From Paenibacillus lutimineralis (lineage in GTDB: Bacteria > Bacillota > Bacilli > Paenibacillales > Paenibacillaceae): a stretch of DNA of 64,000 nucleotides. The stretch covers positions 3,385,501 to 3,449,500 of the forward strand of contig NZ_CP034346.1 of assembly GCF_003991425.1 (NCBI RefSeq). The letters run 5' to 3'. Below are positions 18,945 to 28,809 of this stretch, piece after piece. Numbering within the stretch: position 1 is the first letter of the stretch; every line of letters starts with the position of its first letter. Position numbers and translations under genes: made by a program. Under the pieces are notes generated by a model. It was not told where the DNA came from. It saw nothing but the letters and a program-made list of their open reading frames with translations, and searched no databases.

Positions 18945-20329
18945 CTATTCGATTACATCAGGCGATTCAAGTTCAAGCTGCACTTCCACATTGCCAAGTA
19001 CATACCACCCGTCCGGTTGTCTTCCGGTATTGGCCAGTTGTATGGCAGGCTGATGAGTATGCCCATGTAAAATGGCAATCTCAAGCTGGTAATTCCCCAA
19101 TGGCATATCTGCCGGAATCCATACGGCGCTGTCGAAAAGGCTGTCTCCGGGGAGCCAATCGCAGATATTGGCATCCGTGATGAAAACTTGGGTGGATTGG
19201 TCGCCTTTAAGTCTCAGAGCCAAAGGGAATTTCTTGTAGCACGGAGCGACACCTAAATTCTCCCACCAAGAAGCAAACGCAAGCTTACCACCCGGTTTTA
19301 CCGTCTCAGGGAACGAAAATTTGCGTAATGCCAAGCGATAACCCATTTTATTAAGCCAACGGTTCACGTTCGGCTCCCATTCCTTGGGGATTGGTGAAGA
19401 CTTTGCGTTAAAGGACGAAATATGCCATTTCAACGATTGATCAATAATATAATCGATATCCCATCCCTTGTCTTTCCAATGTTGGACCACCCAGCATACC
19501 TCCAGCGAAACGGGAGCCTTCTTCCACGCTTCCTGCATCCCTGAGCGTATAAGTTGCTGCGGATAATAATCGTTCATATGCGACCAGTCATCAGAAAAGT
19601 CCCACGCTTTGCCACACACATCTCCTAGACAATCAACACGCCAGCCCACATCGGCTTGGGACAAACCATAGCTGTTCGTCTTCTTATCGGTCAGTAGCAT
19701 CACTAGTGGTGTTTCTTTGAAGGAATCCGTATACGCATCCACCAGCGCCTCTCTAGTTGTACGGGTTAATAAATTTGAACCGATACCTTCACCCCAGGAG
19801 CCTACAATGGACAGATCGACACTTTCCATATCCGGGTGACCGTCGTATCTTCTTCCCAAAGCGCGGATAAAACCTCCGAAATATTCGGCATAAGTAGGGT
19901 CTTCCGCATCCACCATCCAACCGGGACCATCAAACTTTTCGGGCGGTTTCCCTAGTAATTCTCGGTACCAGGCGGGAACGTCTTCTTCATCGTTTGCACC
20001 ATATGGGGCAATTCGAAGCATTAGCGTTTGTTTGCGCACACGGGCCGTCTCGAGCGCTTTGTCAATGAGCTCCCAATTGTAGTTGCCTTTTTCCTGCTCT
20101 ATGTATTTCCAGTAGATTCTGAAATAAGCGATTGAAGTCATTGGATGATTTTCATTCTCCAGGTTTCCATCGAAGTCTTGATATACATAGGAAACCCCTC
20201 TGTCCAACCTTTCCCTTCGTTCAACTTATCTCCATTGAAACGTTGAAAAGTCATAAATCCGATTCCGGGGTTAATTAGAACATCGTCGATAACTTTCGGT
20301 CTTGTGACAATGACTTTGCAAGTACTCAT
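18945..20329 (-). pseudogene. DUF4832/glycosidase-like protein gene with frameshift
   Basis: The first frame (from the ATG at 20329, behind AGAAGGAG) reads 'INPGIGFMTFQRFNGDKLNE' to 'WTEGFP'. The second frame takes over near 20185 with 'YVYQDFDGNLENENHP' and runs to 18945. Together they give about 460 residues. The protein looks like the DUF4832 group: a TIM-barrel glycosidase-like part ('TSIAYFRIYWKYIEQEKGNY', 'VDLSIVGSWGEGIG') and a C-terminal beta-sandwich with 'VKPGGKLAFASWWENLGVAP'. One base is missing near 20185. No signal peptide is seen, so a cytoplasmic carbohydrate role is likely if it is functional. A sequencing error is possible. Confidence 0.65.
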
Positions 20330-20599
20330 TTTATCCACTCCTTCTGGGGTCGTTAGCTTAATCATAAATGAACCCCGCTGTAGCTCAATATCAATATTTT
20401 GATTTTACTTTAGTTCTTTTTACTCCTTTCGATTGGAGGATTTATGGAATATTTTACGTGGATTTGTAAATAGGAAAATGGTACATTATTACGGAGTCAA
20501 TAGCACATGTGTTCGTGTTTGATATGTGTTATTCGGTTAACGAGCAAGTTGGGAGATACGTCTAGGCTCATATTATTTATTTTCGAGGAGAGTGTCTGC

Positions 20600-21412
20600 A
20601 TGGACAAGGATTCTGTTAATAGACCAAACATTATTGGCGGTAGCGAGGTTGGCGTCGCCATCTCGGTCGACATGGACAAGAATGTTGTTCACCAAACAAA
20701 CAGCTTATTTTGGGACACAAAAGGAAGTGACATCTTAGGAGCAACCTCGCTTCCGCTCTATGGAGCATTTGTCTCAGAAGAAAGCTGTCAATTATTTGGT
20801 GATGTCTCAGGGAAAAAGATGCTGGAGATCGGCTGTGGTAGTGGTCAATCCTTGCAATATCTGGGGGAACGCAATGCATCTGAACTATGGGGTACGGATA
20901 TATCAGAGAACCAAATCGAAAAGACAAGGCAGCATTTGACCGCGTGCGGTCTTTCCGCGCAATTGATCTGTTCTCCTATGGAAGATAAATGTGGCATACC
21001 AGAGGATTATTTTGATTTTGTTTATTCGGTTTATGCCATAGGCTGGACCACAGACCTGGAGGGTACTTTTTGCCGGATTGCTTCTTACCTTAAAAAAGAC
21101 GGCGTATTTATTTTCAGTTGGTCTCACCCTATACACAAATGTGTTGCTGCAGAAGATAATATGCTTGTTTTTAAAAAAAGTTATTTCGATGAATCTTGGT
21201 ATTCAGTATCTCTTGGCGAAAGTACGCTAACCTTATCGGACCGTAAACTATCAACTTATATAAATGCGCTATCAAAAGCGGGATTTGTTATTGAGCAAAT
21301 GCTTGAGCAATCTGATGTTGAAATATTACAATCATGCGACGATAACAACGATTTTGCAAACAAAGCAAAGATGCTTCCTGTAACTTTTGTAATCAAAGCA
21401 AGAAAACTATAG
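20600..21412 (+). CDS. Class I SAM-dependent methyltransferase
   Basis: 270 residues. The SAM-binding motif I is 'KMLEIGCGSGQSLQYLGER', followed by 'ELWGTDISENQIEKT' (acidic residue for the ribose), 'CGIPEDYFDFVYSVYAIGW' and 'DGVFIFSWSHPIHKC'. It resembles methyltransferase_11/UbiE-type enzymes; the substrate is unknown. The ATG at 20600 follows GAGGAG by nine bases; the frame continues 31 codons upstream without support. It stands alone with its own strong terminator at 21430. Confidence 0.82.
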   Translation: MDKDSVNRPNIIGGSEVGVAISVDMDKNVVHQTNSLFWDTKGSDILGATSLPLYGAFVSEESCQLFGDVSGKKMLEIGCGSGQSLQYLGERNASELWGTDISENQIEKTRQHLTACGLSAQLICSPMEDKCGIPEDYFDFVYSVYAIGWTTDLEGTFCRIASYLKKDGVFIFSWSHPIHKCVAAEDNMLVFKKSYFDESWYSVSLGESTLTLSDRKLSTYINALSKAGFVIEQMLEQSDVEILQSCDDNNDFANKAKMLPVTFVIKARKL

Positions 21413-21429
21413 TCGGCGCTGAACGTAAT

Positions 21430-21475
21430 AAACCAAGGATCTAAGCAAGAACAGTTTGCCTAGATCCTTGGTTTT
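21430..21475 (+). terminator. Strong Rho-independent terminator
   Basis: AAACCAAGGATCTA pairs with TAGATCCTTGGTTT, followed by TTGTTGTT. It lies just after the methyltransferase gene. Confidence 0.8.
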
Positions 21476-21591
21476 GTTGTTGAGAGCGATAATGAAGAGT
21501 TGATATATTCATTCAAAGCGTATCATCGCCATTTTACCATGAGCATCTTCGTTGGATAGCGCTCCTCCACATATAGATCAGTTCCCATCTT

Positions 21592-22446
21592 CTATTGGAC
21601 AGTAGAAAATTTACGACTGATGTTCCTATACTTTGTAGGTGAGATGCCCTTTTTAGCCGTAAATTGCTTGATAAAGTAAGTATCATACTCAAATCCAGTA
21701 GCGCGTGCAATTTCATCAAGCTTCATACCTGTATGAGTTAAAAGTTCACAAGCCACTTTCAAACGATGTGAAAGCAAGTAGCCCATTGCCGTATTTCCGC
21801 ATCTGTCCTGAAACAATTTATTAAGAGTCACACGGTTTAAATGAGCGCAATTCGTCAGATCTTCCAAAGAAATCTTATTGGAATAGTTCGTGTGTATATA
21901 TTCTAATACCGAATCTACAGGTGATTGTTCACTATTTCGATTTAAATCCTCCAGCAAGCCTAAAATTTGAATGAGGTATTTTTTTACTCTGCACACCCAG
22001 CGTGCATCACTTTGCGCCTGCACTTCCATACCTAGAATAAAGAACCATTCAAATAAAAGCGGATATGCTATCTCAGTGATATGGGGTGCTGCTGTATATG
22101 GATCATCTCTTTGAAATAGCGAAAGACCGGTTTGTATTCTCGGAACCGTTGAAAAGTAGCCCTGCATTTCGGAAAGAGTTATGGTGTTAAGAAATTCGGA
22201 ATGAAAACGAAAGGATTGTGCGGCAATGTTGTGTTTCTCCATTACTTTTATATCATCATCTTCGGCCAAACAAAGGACACCGGGAGCGGAGATGGATATC
22301 GGTCGTTCGTTTAATGTCCCACTCATACTTCCTGAGGTAATGAGGATCAGAGTAAGACGTTCAGGATAAGGAAGAATGCTAAGATTCTCCACTGCGGCAA
22401 ATTCAATATATACGGTTCGGTTTTTGTATCGATCTATTTGTGGCAT
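21592..22446 (-). CDS. AraC-family transcriptional regulator
   Basis: 284 residues. A cupin-like N-terminal sensor domain ('LILITSGSMSGTLNERPISI') is followed by the AraC double helix-turn-helix ('SLEDLTNCAHLNRVTLNKLF' and 'LDEIARATGFEYDTYFIKQF' to 'GISPTKYR'). The ATG at 22446 is six bases after AGGTG; the GTG three codons earlier is less likely. The gene is divergent from an epoxide hydrolase gene with about 107 bases between the starts, so it probably activates that gene. Confidence 0.85.
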   Translation of the reverse strand: MPQIDRYKNRTVYIEFAAVENLSILPYPERLTLILITSGSMSGTLNERPISISAPGVLCLAEDDDIKVMEKHNIAAQSFRFHSEFLNTITLSEMQGYFSTVPRIQTGLSLFQRDDPYTAAPHITEIAYPLLFEWFFILGMEVQAQSDARWVCRVKKYLIQILGLLEDLNRNSEQSPVDSVLEYIHTNYSNKISLEDLTNCAHLNRVTLNKLFQDRCGNTAMGYLLSHRLKVACELLTHTGMKLDEIARATGFEYDTYFIKQFTAKKGISPTKYRNISRKFSTVQ

Positions 22447-22494
22447 AGCAATCACCTATCAAATATTATAGTTAGATACTTCATTTATGCCAGT

Positions 22495-22521
22495 GTACCA
22501 CACAGGTGAGAGGGATATAAT
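22495..22521 (+). promoter_or_regulatory. Epoxide hydrolase promoter (-10 only is clear)
   Basis: TATAAT at 22516-22521 is preceded at 17 bases by GTGTAC, a poor -35. A weak -35 next to a divergent AraC gene fits activator-dependent transcription. Confidence 0.45.
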
Positions 22522-22553
22522 AGCGATGCAACAACAAAAGGAGGAAAACCAAG

Positions 22554-23717
22554 ATGGCTATTGAACGTTTTCATATTCATGTCTCAGACGAGATCCTGGA
22601 TGATCTAAAATACAGACTGCATCATATTCGTTGGCCGGATCAAGTGGAAAATGCAGGCTGGGAACATGGTACAGAATTAAGTTATTTAAAGTCGCTCGTC
22701 TCGTACTGGAAGGACCATTATGATTGGCGTGCCCAAGAATCCAAATTGAACCTCTTATCCCAGTTTTTCTGCAATATTGACGGCATAGATGTGCACTTCG
22801 TACATGAGCGTGGTAAAGGGCCCAACCCCTTGCCCATTATTCTTACCCACGGATGGCCCGACAGTTACCTTCGTTACCAGAAGATCATCCCTCTTCTTAC
22901 CGATCCTACCAGCTACGGCGGTAATCCTGAGGACTCTTTTGATGTGATTGTCCCTTCCCTACCCGGATTTGGGTTCTCTGGCCGCCCCAAACATTCTGGC
23001 GTCAACAATTTTCGCGTCTCGGAAATGTGGGCAAAGCTCATGACAAAAGAATTAGGCTACAAAAAATTTGCCGCTGCAGGTGGGGATATTGGCTCCGGTG
23101 TTACAAGATATCTGGCAGCAAACCATCCAGAACTATTATTCGGAATCCACCTTACCGATGTCGGCATAATAAGAAATCTCATAGCTTCATCAGATCAGGT
23201 AAAGCTTTCGGAAGAAGAATTGCGATACAAGAAAAATGCTTCGGAATGGATTGCTCAGGAAGGAGGCTACATGTCCCTTCAATCGACACGCCCTCAAACT
23301 CTTGCTTATGGACTTTCCGATTCACCGGCAGGTTTGGCTGGATGGATCATTGAGAAATACCGTGCATGGAGCGATTGTAATGGTAATCTCCAGCATAAAT
23401 TCAGTGAGGATGAGCTAATCACTTATATTATGATTTATTGGGTTACGAACACGAGTGGATCGTCAGCAAGGATGTATTACGAAAATTCTCATTCTTTACC
23501 CCCATTAGGTTATATAGAGGTACCGACAGGCATCGCATTATTCCCGGCAGACATCTTGTTGCCGCCTAAAGAATGGGTTACGCGTAACCTTAATGTTACT
23601 CGATGGACTTCGTTACCCCGCGGTGGACATTTTACCGCTCTGGAAGAACCCGAGCTTTTGGCTGAGGACATTCGTGCCTTCTACAAGCCGTTTAGAGCGA
23701 AAATCAATACTAAATGA
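22554..23717 (+). CDS. Epoxide hydrolase (alpha/beta-hydrolase with EHN domain)
   Basis: 387 residues. The N-terminal EHN domain ('IHVSDEILDDLKYRLHHIRW') leads into an alpha/beta-hydrolase fold. The oxyanion motif is 'THGWPDSYLRY'. The nucleophile elbow 'AAGGDIGSGV' supplies the aspartate of epoxide hydrolases, and the catalytic histidine is in 'PRGGHFTALEEPE'. It opens epoxides to diols; the natural substrate is unknown. It has an AAAGGAGG site and is probably controlled by the divergent AraC regulator. Confidence 0.87.
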   Translation: MAIERFHIHVSDEILDDLKYRLHHIRWPDQVENAGWEHGTELSYLKSLVSYWKDHYDWRAQESKLNLLSQFFCNIDGIDVHFVHERGKGPNPLPIILTHGWPDSYLRYQKIIPLLTDPTSYGGNPEDSFDVIVPSLPGFGFSGRPKHSGVNNFRVSEMWAKLMTKELGYKKFAAAGGDIGSGVTRYLAANHPELLFGIHLTDVGIIRNLIASSDQVKLSEEELRYKKNASEWIAQEGGYMSLQSTRPQTLAYGLSDSPAGLAGWIIEKYRAWSDCNGNLQHKFSEDELITYIMIYWVTNTSGSSARMYYENSHSLPPLGYIEVPTGIALFPADILLPPKEWVTRNLNVTRWTSLPRGGHFTALEEPELLAEDIRAFYKPFRAKINTK

Positions 23718-23735
23718 CTTCGATAAACAACAAAC

Positions 23736-23766
23736 AACGGTAGCCGACCATGTGGTCGGTGCCGTT
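23736..23766 (+). terminator. Terminator after epoxide hydrolase
   Basis: AACGG..CCGACCA and TGGTCGG..CCGTT form an interrupted stem ahead of GCTATTTTCC. Confidence 0.6.
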
Positions 23767-23851
23767 GCTATTTTCCACTAGAGTATCGCTTCCTCCTTCA
23801 ATTCTTGTATAATGATTTTATAATAAAATATGGAAAAAGGAGGTGCTTTTA

Positions 23852-24478
23852 TTGAGAATGAATAATGTGTTTCTCACCAAAACATTTTGGGAGCGATACT
23901 TTTGGAAGCTTCAGGACGATTTCTCCTACGAATTTTTTGAAGATAACCCTCTTCGCTTTCAATTGACAGCACGTGATGCTTTGCTTCTTGACCCAGGAGA
24001 AGATCTAGTCTATATTTCGCTCGGTTATCAATATAAAGATGAAGAAGGGATAGAAATCGCTTGGGATGACGAAGCCTATTTCCATCCATTTGTGATGAGG
24101 TTTAATGAATTTCTAGCGATTGTAGATCAAATAGCTGCGGTGCATCATATTGAAGCTTGGATTCCTGCACTGCTGCTAAGAAGATTTATTGGGATTGAAA
24201 GCTTTGCGGAGTATCATAAGGTTTCAGCTTGGGAACTTGATATGCGAAAAACATCGGGGCTGTTCACCGAAGATGAATTAGATGAATGGCTGGAAGAAAG
24301 CAAACCGTTGGATGAAGCTTATTGGCATGAACTAAACAAAGAGTGGAAGTTTAAAGAGCCTTATGGATGGGTCTTTGAGGGTGAAGATGCCAATTCCTTA
24401 CGAAACTCGGCTAACTCTTCTTTCCCATTTCAGAAATGGAACCGCATGTTGGCTGAACTCGGCTGCGCCAGTTTCTAA
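23852..24478 (+). CDS. Hypothetical protein, 208 residues
   Basis: An acidic, tryptophan-rich soluble protein ('FWERYFWKLQDDFSYEFFED', 'SAWELDMRKTSGLFTEDELD'). I do not recognise a domain. The TTG at 23852 is the best start: it is about eight bases after AAAAAGGAGG, while the GTG at 23843 overlaps that site. It looks like a free-standing gene between the epoxide hydrolase terminator and the convergent transporter gene. Confidence 0.7.
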   Translation: MRMNNVFLTKTFWERYFWKLQDDFSYEFFEDNPLRFQLTARDALLLDPGEDLVYISLGYQYKDEEGIEIAWDDEAYFHPFVMRFNEFLAIVDQIAAVHHIEAWIPALLLRRFIGIESFAEYHKVSAWELDMRKTSGLFTEDELDEWLEESKPLDEAYWHELNKEWKFKEPYGWVFEGEDANSLRNSANSSFPFQKWNRMLAELGCASF

Positions 24479-24499
24479 TGACCTTTTATTAATATTTAC

Positions 24500-25465
24500 T
24501 TATACGTCTCGGTAGATAATATTAGGCACGATATAAATATATAAAAGCTCTGCGATCAGTTCAATAATTGTTTGAGTTACTACCACAGACGCTGCTATTG
24601 TGGCCATCTCCCTTGGTAAGGTAAGGGCCAAAGGAAGTACAACAAGCGAATTGCGAGTTCCTCCACTAAAAATAAGTGCCCTACCATCTGACGGACCTAG
24701 GCTAAAAACAGATGAGATAATTCGTGAAATTAATGGTGAGACTATATGGAATAATATATAGATCGGTATCACAGCAATAATTACATTGAATTCCTTCACA
24801 ACTCTATTCATTTGAGAGCCGATCACCATGAAAAGCACAAGTGCCATAAGTGGGACAGGTAGCCATGCTGTGAAGTTCAGTATATTAACACCGCTAGCGT
24901 TTTTCCTTGCTAGAAATTGGATAGCCAATGCAAAAAACAAAGGGACAATAATTAAGTAAACAAAAGCTTCAACGAATGGACCAATTCTTACAATTTCAGA
25001 TGCCTCAGCACCAATAAACAGCCAAAGGTAAAAAGGCAGCATAATCATTTGGACTACAAAAAGAACTGGAGTAGACGCTAGAATTAACTTTTCATTCCCT
25101 TTGCCCAATTGAGTAAAAACAATGACATAATCTATACATGGAGTTAGAAGTACCAAGAAAACCCCGATCAGGACTGGGCTAGGCTGAGGAAAAAGCTTAG
25201 TTAATGCGAATACAAGCAAAGGAACTAAGATAAAATTCACAAGCAGTAAAGCTCCTATAAAGCGTCTATTAGAAAGTGCTTCCCTTAATTTCAAAAAAGG
25301 AATTTGACAAAACATACTGAATAAGAGAACCGCAATTATAAATGAAACCAAGGGTTCCAGGAAGCTACCTATTCGCGGACTTAACAATCCCACGGTTCCT
25401 CCAACAATTAATGCCACTGCATATACGCCGATTTGGTTCTTTTCTAAACTTTCCCTTGAAAACAC
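24500..25465 (-). CDS. ACR3/bile-acid-sodium-symporter-like transporter (arsenic resistance protein type)
   Basis: 321 residues with about ten membrane segments. 'LLTPCIDYVIVFTQLGKGN' and 'RALIFSGGTRNSLVVLPLAL' correspond to the two conserved regions of the BART superfamily, with the TPC motif of ACR3-like arsenite exporters. Proteins of this subgroup are commonly named arsenic resistance proteins, but no arsR, arsC or arsD is adjacent, so arsenite export is not certain. The gene is convergent with the hypothetical gene at 23852. Confidence 0.75.
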   Translation of the reverse strand: MFSRESLEKNQIGVYAVALIVGGTVGLLSPRIGSFLEPLVSFIIAVLLFSMFCQIPFLKLREALSNRRFIGALLLVNFILVPLLVFALTKLFPQPSPVLIGVFLVLLTPCIDYVIVFTQLGKGNEKLILASTPVLFVVQMIMLPFYLWLFIGAEASEIVRIGPFVEAFVYLIIVPLFFALAIQFLARKNASGVNILNFTAWLPVPLMALVLFMVIGSQMNRVVKEFNVIIAVIPIYILFHIVSPLISRIISSVFSLGPSDGRALIFSGGTRNSLVVLPLALTLPREMATIAASVVVTQTIIELIAELLYIYIVPNIIYRDV

Positions 25466-25521
25466 TCTATATACTCTCCCCTTTTTATTCGGATTACACC
25501 GAAAATTTTAAAAACTGTGAA

Positions 25522-25707
25522 CTAATTGCTGGGTAGTTGGATACCATACCAGCCACCTACATCGCATTGGCCAAATTCATTACTTCCTACAGCCACCACC
25601 GTGCCGTCCGATTTAAGACCGATGGTATGACGACGCCCCGCTGCTATGGTATCTTTAGGCCACCGTTTTACCATTAACGCCGCTTCTTTCGGTGAAAAGT
25701 AATCCAT
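25522..25707 (-). pseudogene. Truncated RCC1-repeat protein
   Basis: A 61-residue frame holding one RCC1 repeat unit ('IAAGRRHTIGLKSDGTVVAV' followed by 'GSNEFGQCDVGGW'). RCC1-like proteins need several repeats to close a propeller, and this frame stops just after the first. A GGGGTAAGAT site before the ATG suggests that it is the true 5' end of a gene whose remainder has been lost. No further repeats are seen downstream. Confidence 0.6.
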
Positions 25708-25920
25708 ATCTTACCCCCTGAAAACTTAAACGTACATATAAGTATCTACTATTTCCATACGAGATTCCATATCCACATCCAATTTCTCAATTGGCAATCA
25801 GAAAAAGTTCAGCAGATTGTAGAAGTCTGAGTCATTTACTTCATGCCATTTATGGTGTATATACAAATTATGGCATCTATACAAATGATGAAAACTATGA
25901 AAGATGAGGTAAATAGTTCA

Positions 25921-26454
25921 ATGAGAAAACAATGGTTCTTTATTTGTGCTGCTTCAATTATCGCCTTAAGTGGATGTGGAAGCCAACAGTCAGAAAACAA
26001 AGGGATTATAAAAAGTGAATCAGTGAATATAAAACAATTAGTTAGTAATTATAGTACCGGTAATATAGAAGACCCATCCGCCTCAATTAATTCAACACAA
26101 CTAATCGTTACTAAGCAGGATAATAGTCAGTTGACTTATGCATTGCCGAAAGACGAGTTCTTTGTTTCAATTGCACCATACATTGAACAAACACATCCTT
26201 GTGCCACCCATAGCTTGACTCGTTGCCGAGGTGAACTGATGAATGAAGAGTTTGAGGTATACATCGAAGATCGCGAAGGAAACATGATACGCGATGAAAA
26301 ATTAACGTCAAATTCCCATGGTTTTATTGATTTATGGCTTCCGAGAGATAATGAATTTAGTATCTCCATTACCCAAAATGGGAAAACCGTGAAATCCAAT
26401 TTTTCAACTTTTGAAAGTGACGATACATGCATCACGACCATGCAATTGGCATAA
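25921..26454 (+). CDS. CueP-family metal-binding lipoprotein
   Basis: 177 residues from the ATG at 25921. The signal 'IIALSGCG' carries a lipobox cysteine, so the protein is attached outside the membrane. The mature part matches CueP: 'LPKDEFFVSIAPYIEQTHPC' with a second cysteine eight residues on, and the closing 'DDTCITTMQL'. These three cysteines are the copper site in Salmonella CueP. Gram-positive homologues exist. Upstream in-frame ATGs lack ribosome sites and would mask the signal peptide. A copper-handling role is inferred from the family. Confidence 0.82.
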   Translation: MRKQWFFICAASIIALSGCGSQQSENKGIIKSESVNIKQLVSNYSTGNIEDPSASINSTQLIVTKQDNSQLTYALPKDEFFVSIAPYIEQTHPCATHSLTRCRGELMNEEFEVYIEDREGNMIRDEKLTSNSHGFIDLWLPRDNEFSISITQNGKTVKSNFSTFESDDTCITTMQLA

Positions 26455-26545
26455 AAAAGGCCAACCTCTTCATCCCCCATTCTCTTTTCAACATCTAAAT
26501 CCTTGTCTTCTCGCTAATTCATATGCATTTCCTTTGATCAAATTA

Positions 26546-26588
26546 AACGACCGTTCCCCTGTGAGTTTTGGGAAACGGTCGTAGTTTT
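26546..26588 (-). terminator. Terminator of the SGNH esterase gene
   Basis: ACGACCGTT(T)CCC and GGGAAACGGTCGT pair around a 12-base loop just after the esterase stop codon; TTTAATTTG follows on the minus strand. Confidence 0.6.
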
Positions 26589-26599
26589 AAGTACGCTCT

Positions 26600-27814
26600 C
26601 TACTTTACAAGCTCCTTCAAGTAGTCCAGGAAAGGCGGATAGAAATCCGGCTTGAAGTGCACGCCGTCGGCTGCGTAATGGATTTTGTTGGTGGCGAAGA
26701 TGGGTGACAAGTCCACAAAATCCACTTTGACTTCATCGGTCAATTGTTCAAGCGCTTGGTTGAAGTCCGTAATGTCCGCATATCGTGGCTCTTGCTTGAG
26801 GGCTTCCTCAGCGACTGGCGGGATCGAAAGGATGTGGAGCTTGGCCTTTGGCAGTTTGTTCCGAATACTGTCGATTAGCTGGCGATAACGCTCGACGAAT
26901 TCCTGCTTGTCTGACAACCGAATATCATTACTGCCGAGCAGAATGAACACATGCTCAGGCACCAGACTGGCAAGTTTCTCGACGTTTGGGAGGGTGAAAT
27001 CGAGCGTTGCGCCTCTCGGGGCAATGACATTTGCTTGATCCAGTTTGTTCAGATAGGACAAGGCCCCAAGGAGGGAATCTCCCAGAAAAACACTGTCACT
27101 GAACGCTGCTTTGTAGGCTTCGTTCGGATCGGTGACCGCCGGACCACGTGACTGGTTGGCCATATCCGTCCACTCCTTCAAATAGTCCAGCAGGATTGGG
27201 TAGAACGCGTTCGTGAAATGAGAGCCGTCTTCATCGTATTGAATCTTGTGCTGCCGGAAAATAGGAGCAAGGTCTATGTATTCTACTCCCTTCTCCTTCG
27301 CCATCTTCTGCAGGACTTCGTTGAATGTCTCAATCTGCGGATTCATGAGCGCACTAACCGGCGATGCTTCTTCTATCGGTGTAATCGATAGTACATAGAC
27401 GCGTGCCGCCGGCAGCAGTTCCTTTATACAATCGACCAGCATGGTGTATTCCTGTTCGAACGTATTCTTCGCTTCCTCCAGCGGTTCCCCCAGATCATTC
27501 TGCCCCATGGACAGGAACACATGCGACGGCCCACGGCTCACGATCTCTTCGACGTTGTCCAGTGTAGTTTGGACCGTTGCACCCAATCCCCCCATAACGT
27601 TCGCTTCAGGCAGCAAGTCATCGTTCGTCAGTCCTCCGATAATAGAGTCGCCTACGAACAAGCTGCTGCCGAACAATTCTTGAACGGTGCCCACAGGTAC
27701 CTGCGTCGCCGCGAGCTGAGTATTACCTTTGTCGTCGGCTGCACCACAGGCGACTAGGGTCGATAGTATCACCGTTGACAGAACAATACTCACCCATCGT
27801 TTTACCATTTTCAC
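26600..27814 (-). CDS. Lipoprotein with two tandem SGNH/GDSL-type hydrolase domains
   Basis: About 404 residues. The GTG at 27814 lies nine bases after AAGGAG and yields a signal ending 'VILSTLVACG' (lipobox). Two homologous halves follow. Domain 1 has 'SSLFVGDSIIGGL', 'FLSMGQNDLG' and 'YDEDGSHFTNAFYPILLDYL'. Domain 2 has 'SVFLGDSLLGAL', 'ILLGSNDIRL' and 'YAADGVHFKPDFYPPFLDYL'. Each half thus keeps the GDS serine, the G-x-N-D block and the D-x-x-H pair, so both may be active. SGNH enzymes remove acyl groups from lipids, sugars or wall polymers. The substrate is unknown. Confidence 0.85.
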   Translation of the reverse strand: MKMVKRWVSIVLSTVILSTLVACGAADDKGNTQLAATQVPVGTVQELFGSSLFVGDSIIGGLTNDDLLPEANVMGGLGATVQTTLDNVEEIVSRGPSHVFLSMGQNDLGEPLEEAKNTFEQEYTMLVDCIKELLPAARVYVLSITPIEEASPVSALMNPQIETFNEVLQKMAKEKGVEYIDLAPIFRQHKIQYDEDGSHFTNAFYPILLDYLKEWTDMANQSRGPAVTDPNEAYKAAFSDSVFLGDSLLGALSYLNKLDQANVIAPRGATLDFTLPNVEKLASLVPEHVFILLGSNDIRLSDKQEFVERYRQLIDSIRNKLPKAKLHILSIPPVAEEALKQEPRYADITDFNQALEQLTDEVKVDFVDLSPIFATNKIHYAADGVHFKPDFYPPFLDYLKELVK

Positions 27815-27925
27815 ACGCAATAGCTCCTTCTTACAAGATACCCATATCATAGAATAGAGAAATCAATATCAGGTGCAGACGAGATCAATATTGGGTGATA
27901 ATGTAACAAGCTCATTTCCCCCTCC

Positions 27926-28798
27926 TTATATGACCGTGACTTTGGACAAATCGACGACCCATAAGCCTTTGAGCGCAGCATAGGTCAGCTTATCCATCGT
28001 CGCACCGTCAAAGCAAACGGTTTTGAAAGTAAGATAAGACTTATTTGTCATGGAGAAAGGTAGACGGAATGACACGTTCTTGAGTGTCGCTCCTCGAAAC
28101 GAAACGTCGTTCAGTGCAGACTTGTCAAACTTGACGCCGATGAAGGTCTGCCCGTCAAAACGAATCCCTCGTAAATCGGAAGATTTGAAATCAACGCCAC
28201 TAAATATACAATTCTCAAAAGTTGCTTCCCTTAGGTCCGTCTTGGTCAGCTTGACATCGGTCAGCCTTACATCATTGAACTTCGCGCCTTTCAGGCTCGA
28301 GGTGATCATGTTGGTGCGTACAAGGACGGATTTGCGGAAGCTCGCATCCGTAAGGTCAGTAATGGAGAAGTTGCAGTCTGTCAGATTTGCATCGTCAAAA
28401 TTGGCTTTTTGTGCATTGCTGGTTGCGAACGAAGTACCGGTCAAGTCGGCACCGGCAAAGTTGGCTCCGTGCAAATCGGTCACTTTGAATTCGCCTTTGT
28501 GTAAAACAGCGCCCGTGAAGTCGCTCTCTTGCAAACTGATCGCTCGGAGGTTAATCTGCACCTGCCGTTCCAGCGAACGGGACAGATTTGCAACCTCCAG
28601 TACGGTTTCCTCAATGTCGCCGATGCTATCAAGAGTCATCTCAAAAGCGGTTTCATCATCCTTACCCTCGGCTTTAAGTTCACTGAACCGCTCCTGCAAA
28701 TCGGAGAGCAAGTCAGACTTTAGTTCTTCCACGCTTTTTAATCCATCGTAGGGTGCAAAAACACCGTTTAAATAGTTATTCAATTTCTCATACATCAC
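27926..28798 (-). CDS. Pentapeptide-repeat protein with permease-prefix N-terminus
   Basis: 290 residues. The first ~65 residues ('LNGVFAPYDGLKSVEELKSD' to 'LDSIGDIEETV') resemble the 'permease prefix' domain usually attached to PadR-linked membrane proteins. The rest is a right-handed beta-helix of pentapeptide repeats (A/N-D/F-L-x-x pattern: 'GANFAGADLTGTSF', 'KANFDDANLTDCNF', 'LREATFENCIFSGVDF'). No membrane segment is present. The GTG/ATG start follows GGGAGG. Only 11 bases separate it from the PadR gene, so the two form an operon. A DNA-gyrase-protecting role is possible for pentapeptide proteins but is not shown here. Confidence 0.82.
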   Translation of the reverse strand: MMYEKLNNYLNGVFAPYDGLKSVEELKSDLLSDLQERFSELKAEGKDDETAFEMTLDSIGDIEETVLEVANLSRSLERQVQINLRAISLQESDFTGAVLHKGEFKVTDLHGANFAGADLTGTSFATSNAQKANFDDANLTDCNFSITDLTDASFRKSVLVRTNMITSSLKGAKFNDVRLTDVKLTKTDLREATFENCIFSGVDFKSSDLRGIRFDGQTFIGVKFDKSALNDVSFRGATLKNVSFRLPFSMTNKSYLTFKTVCFDGATMDKLTYAALKGLWVVDLSKVTVI

Positions 28799-28809
28799 AG
28801 CAAACCTCC

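Noticed and set aside
28050..28751. A 233-codon plus-strand frame opposite the pentapeptide gene
   Set aside because: The repeat codons of the real gene create an open antisense frame; its composition (Ser/Lys/Leu repeats) is an artefact.
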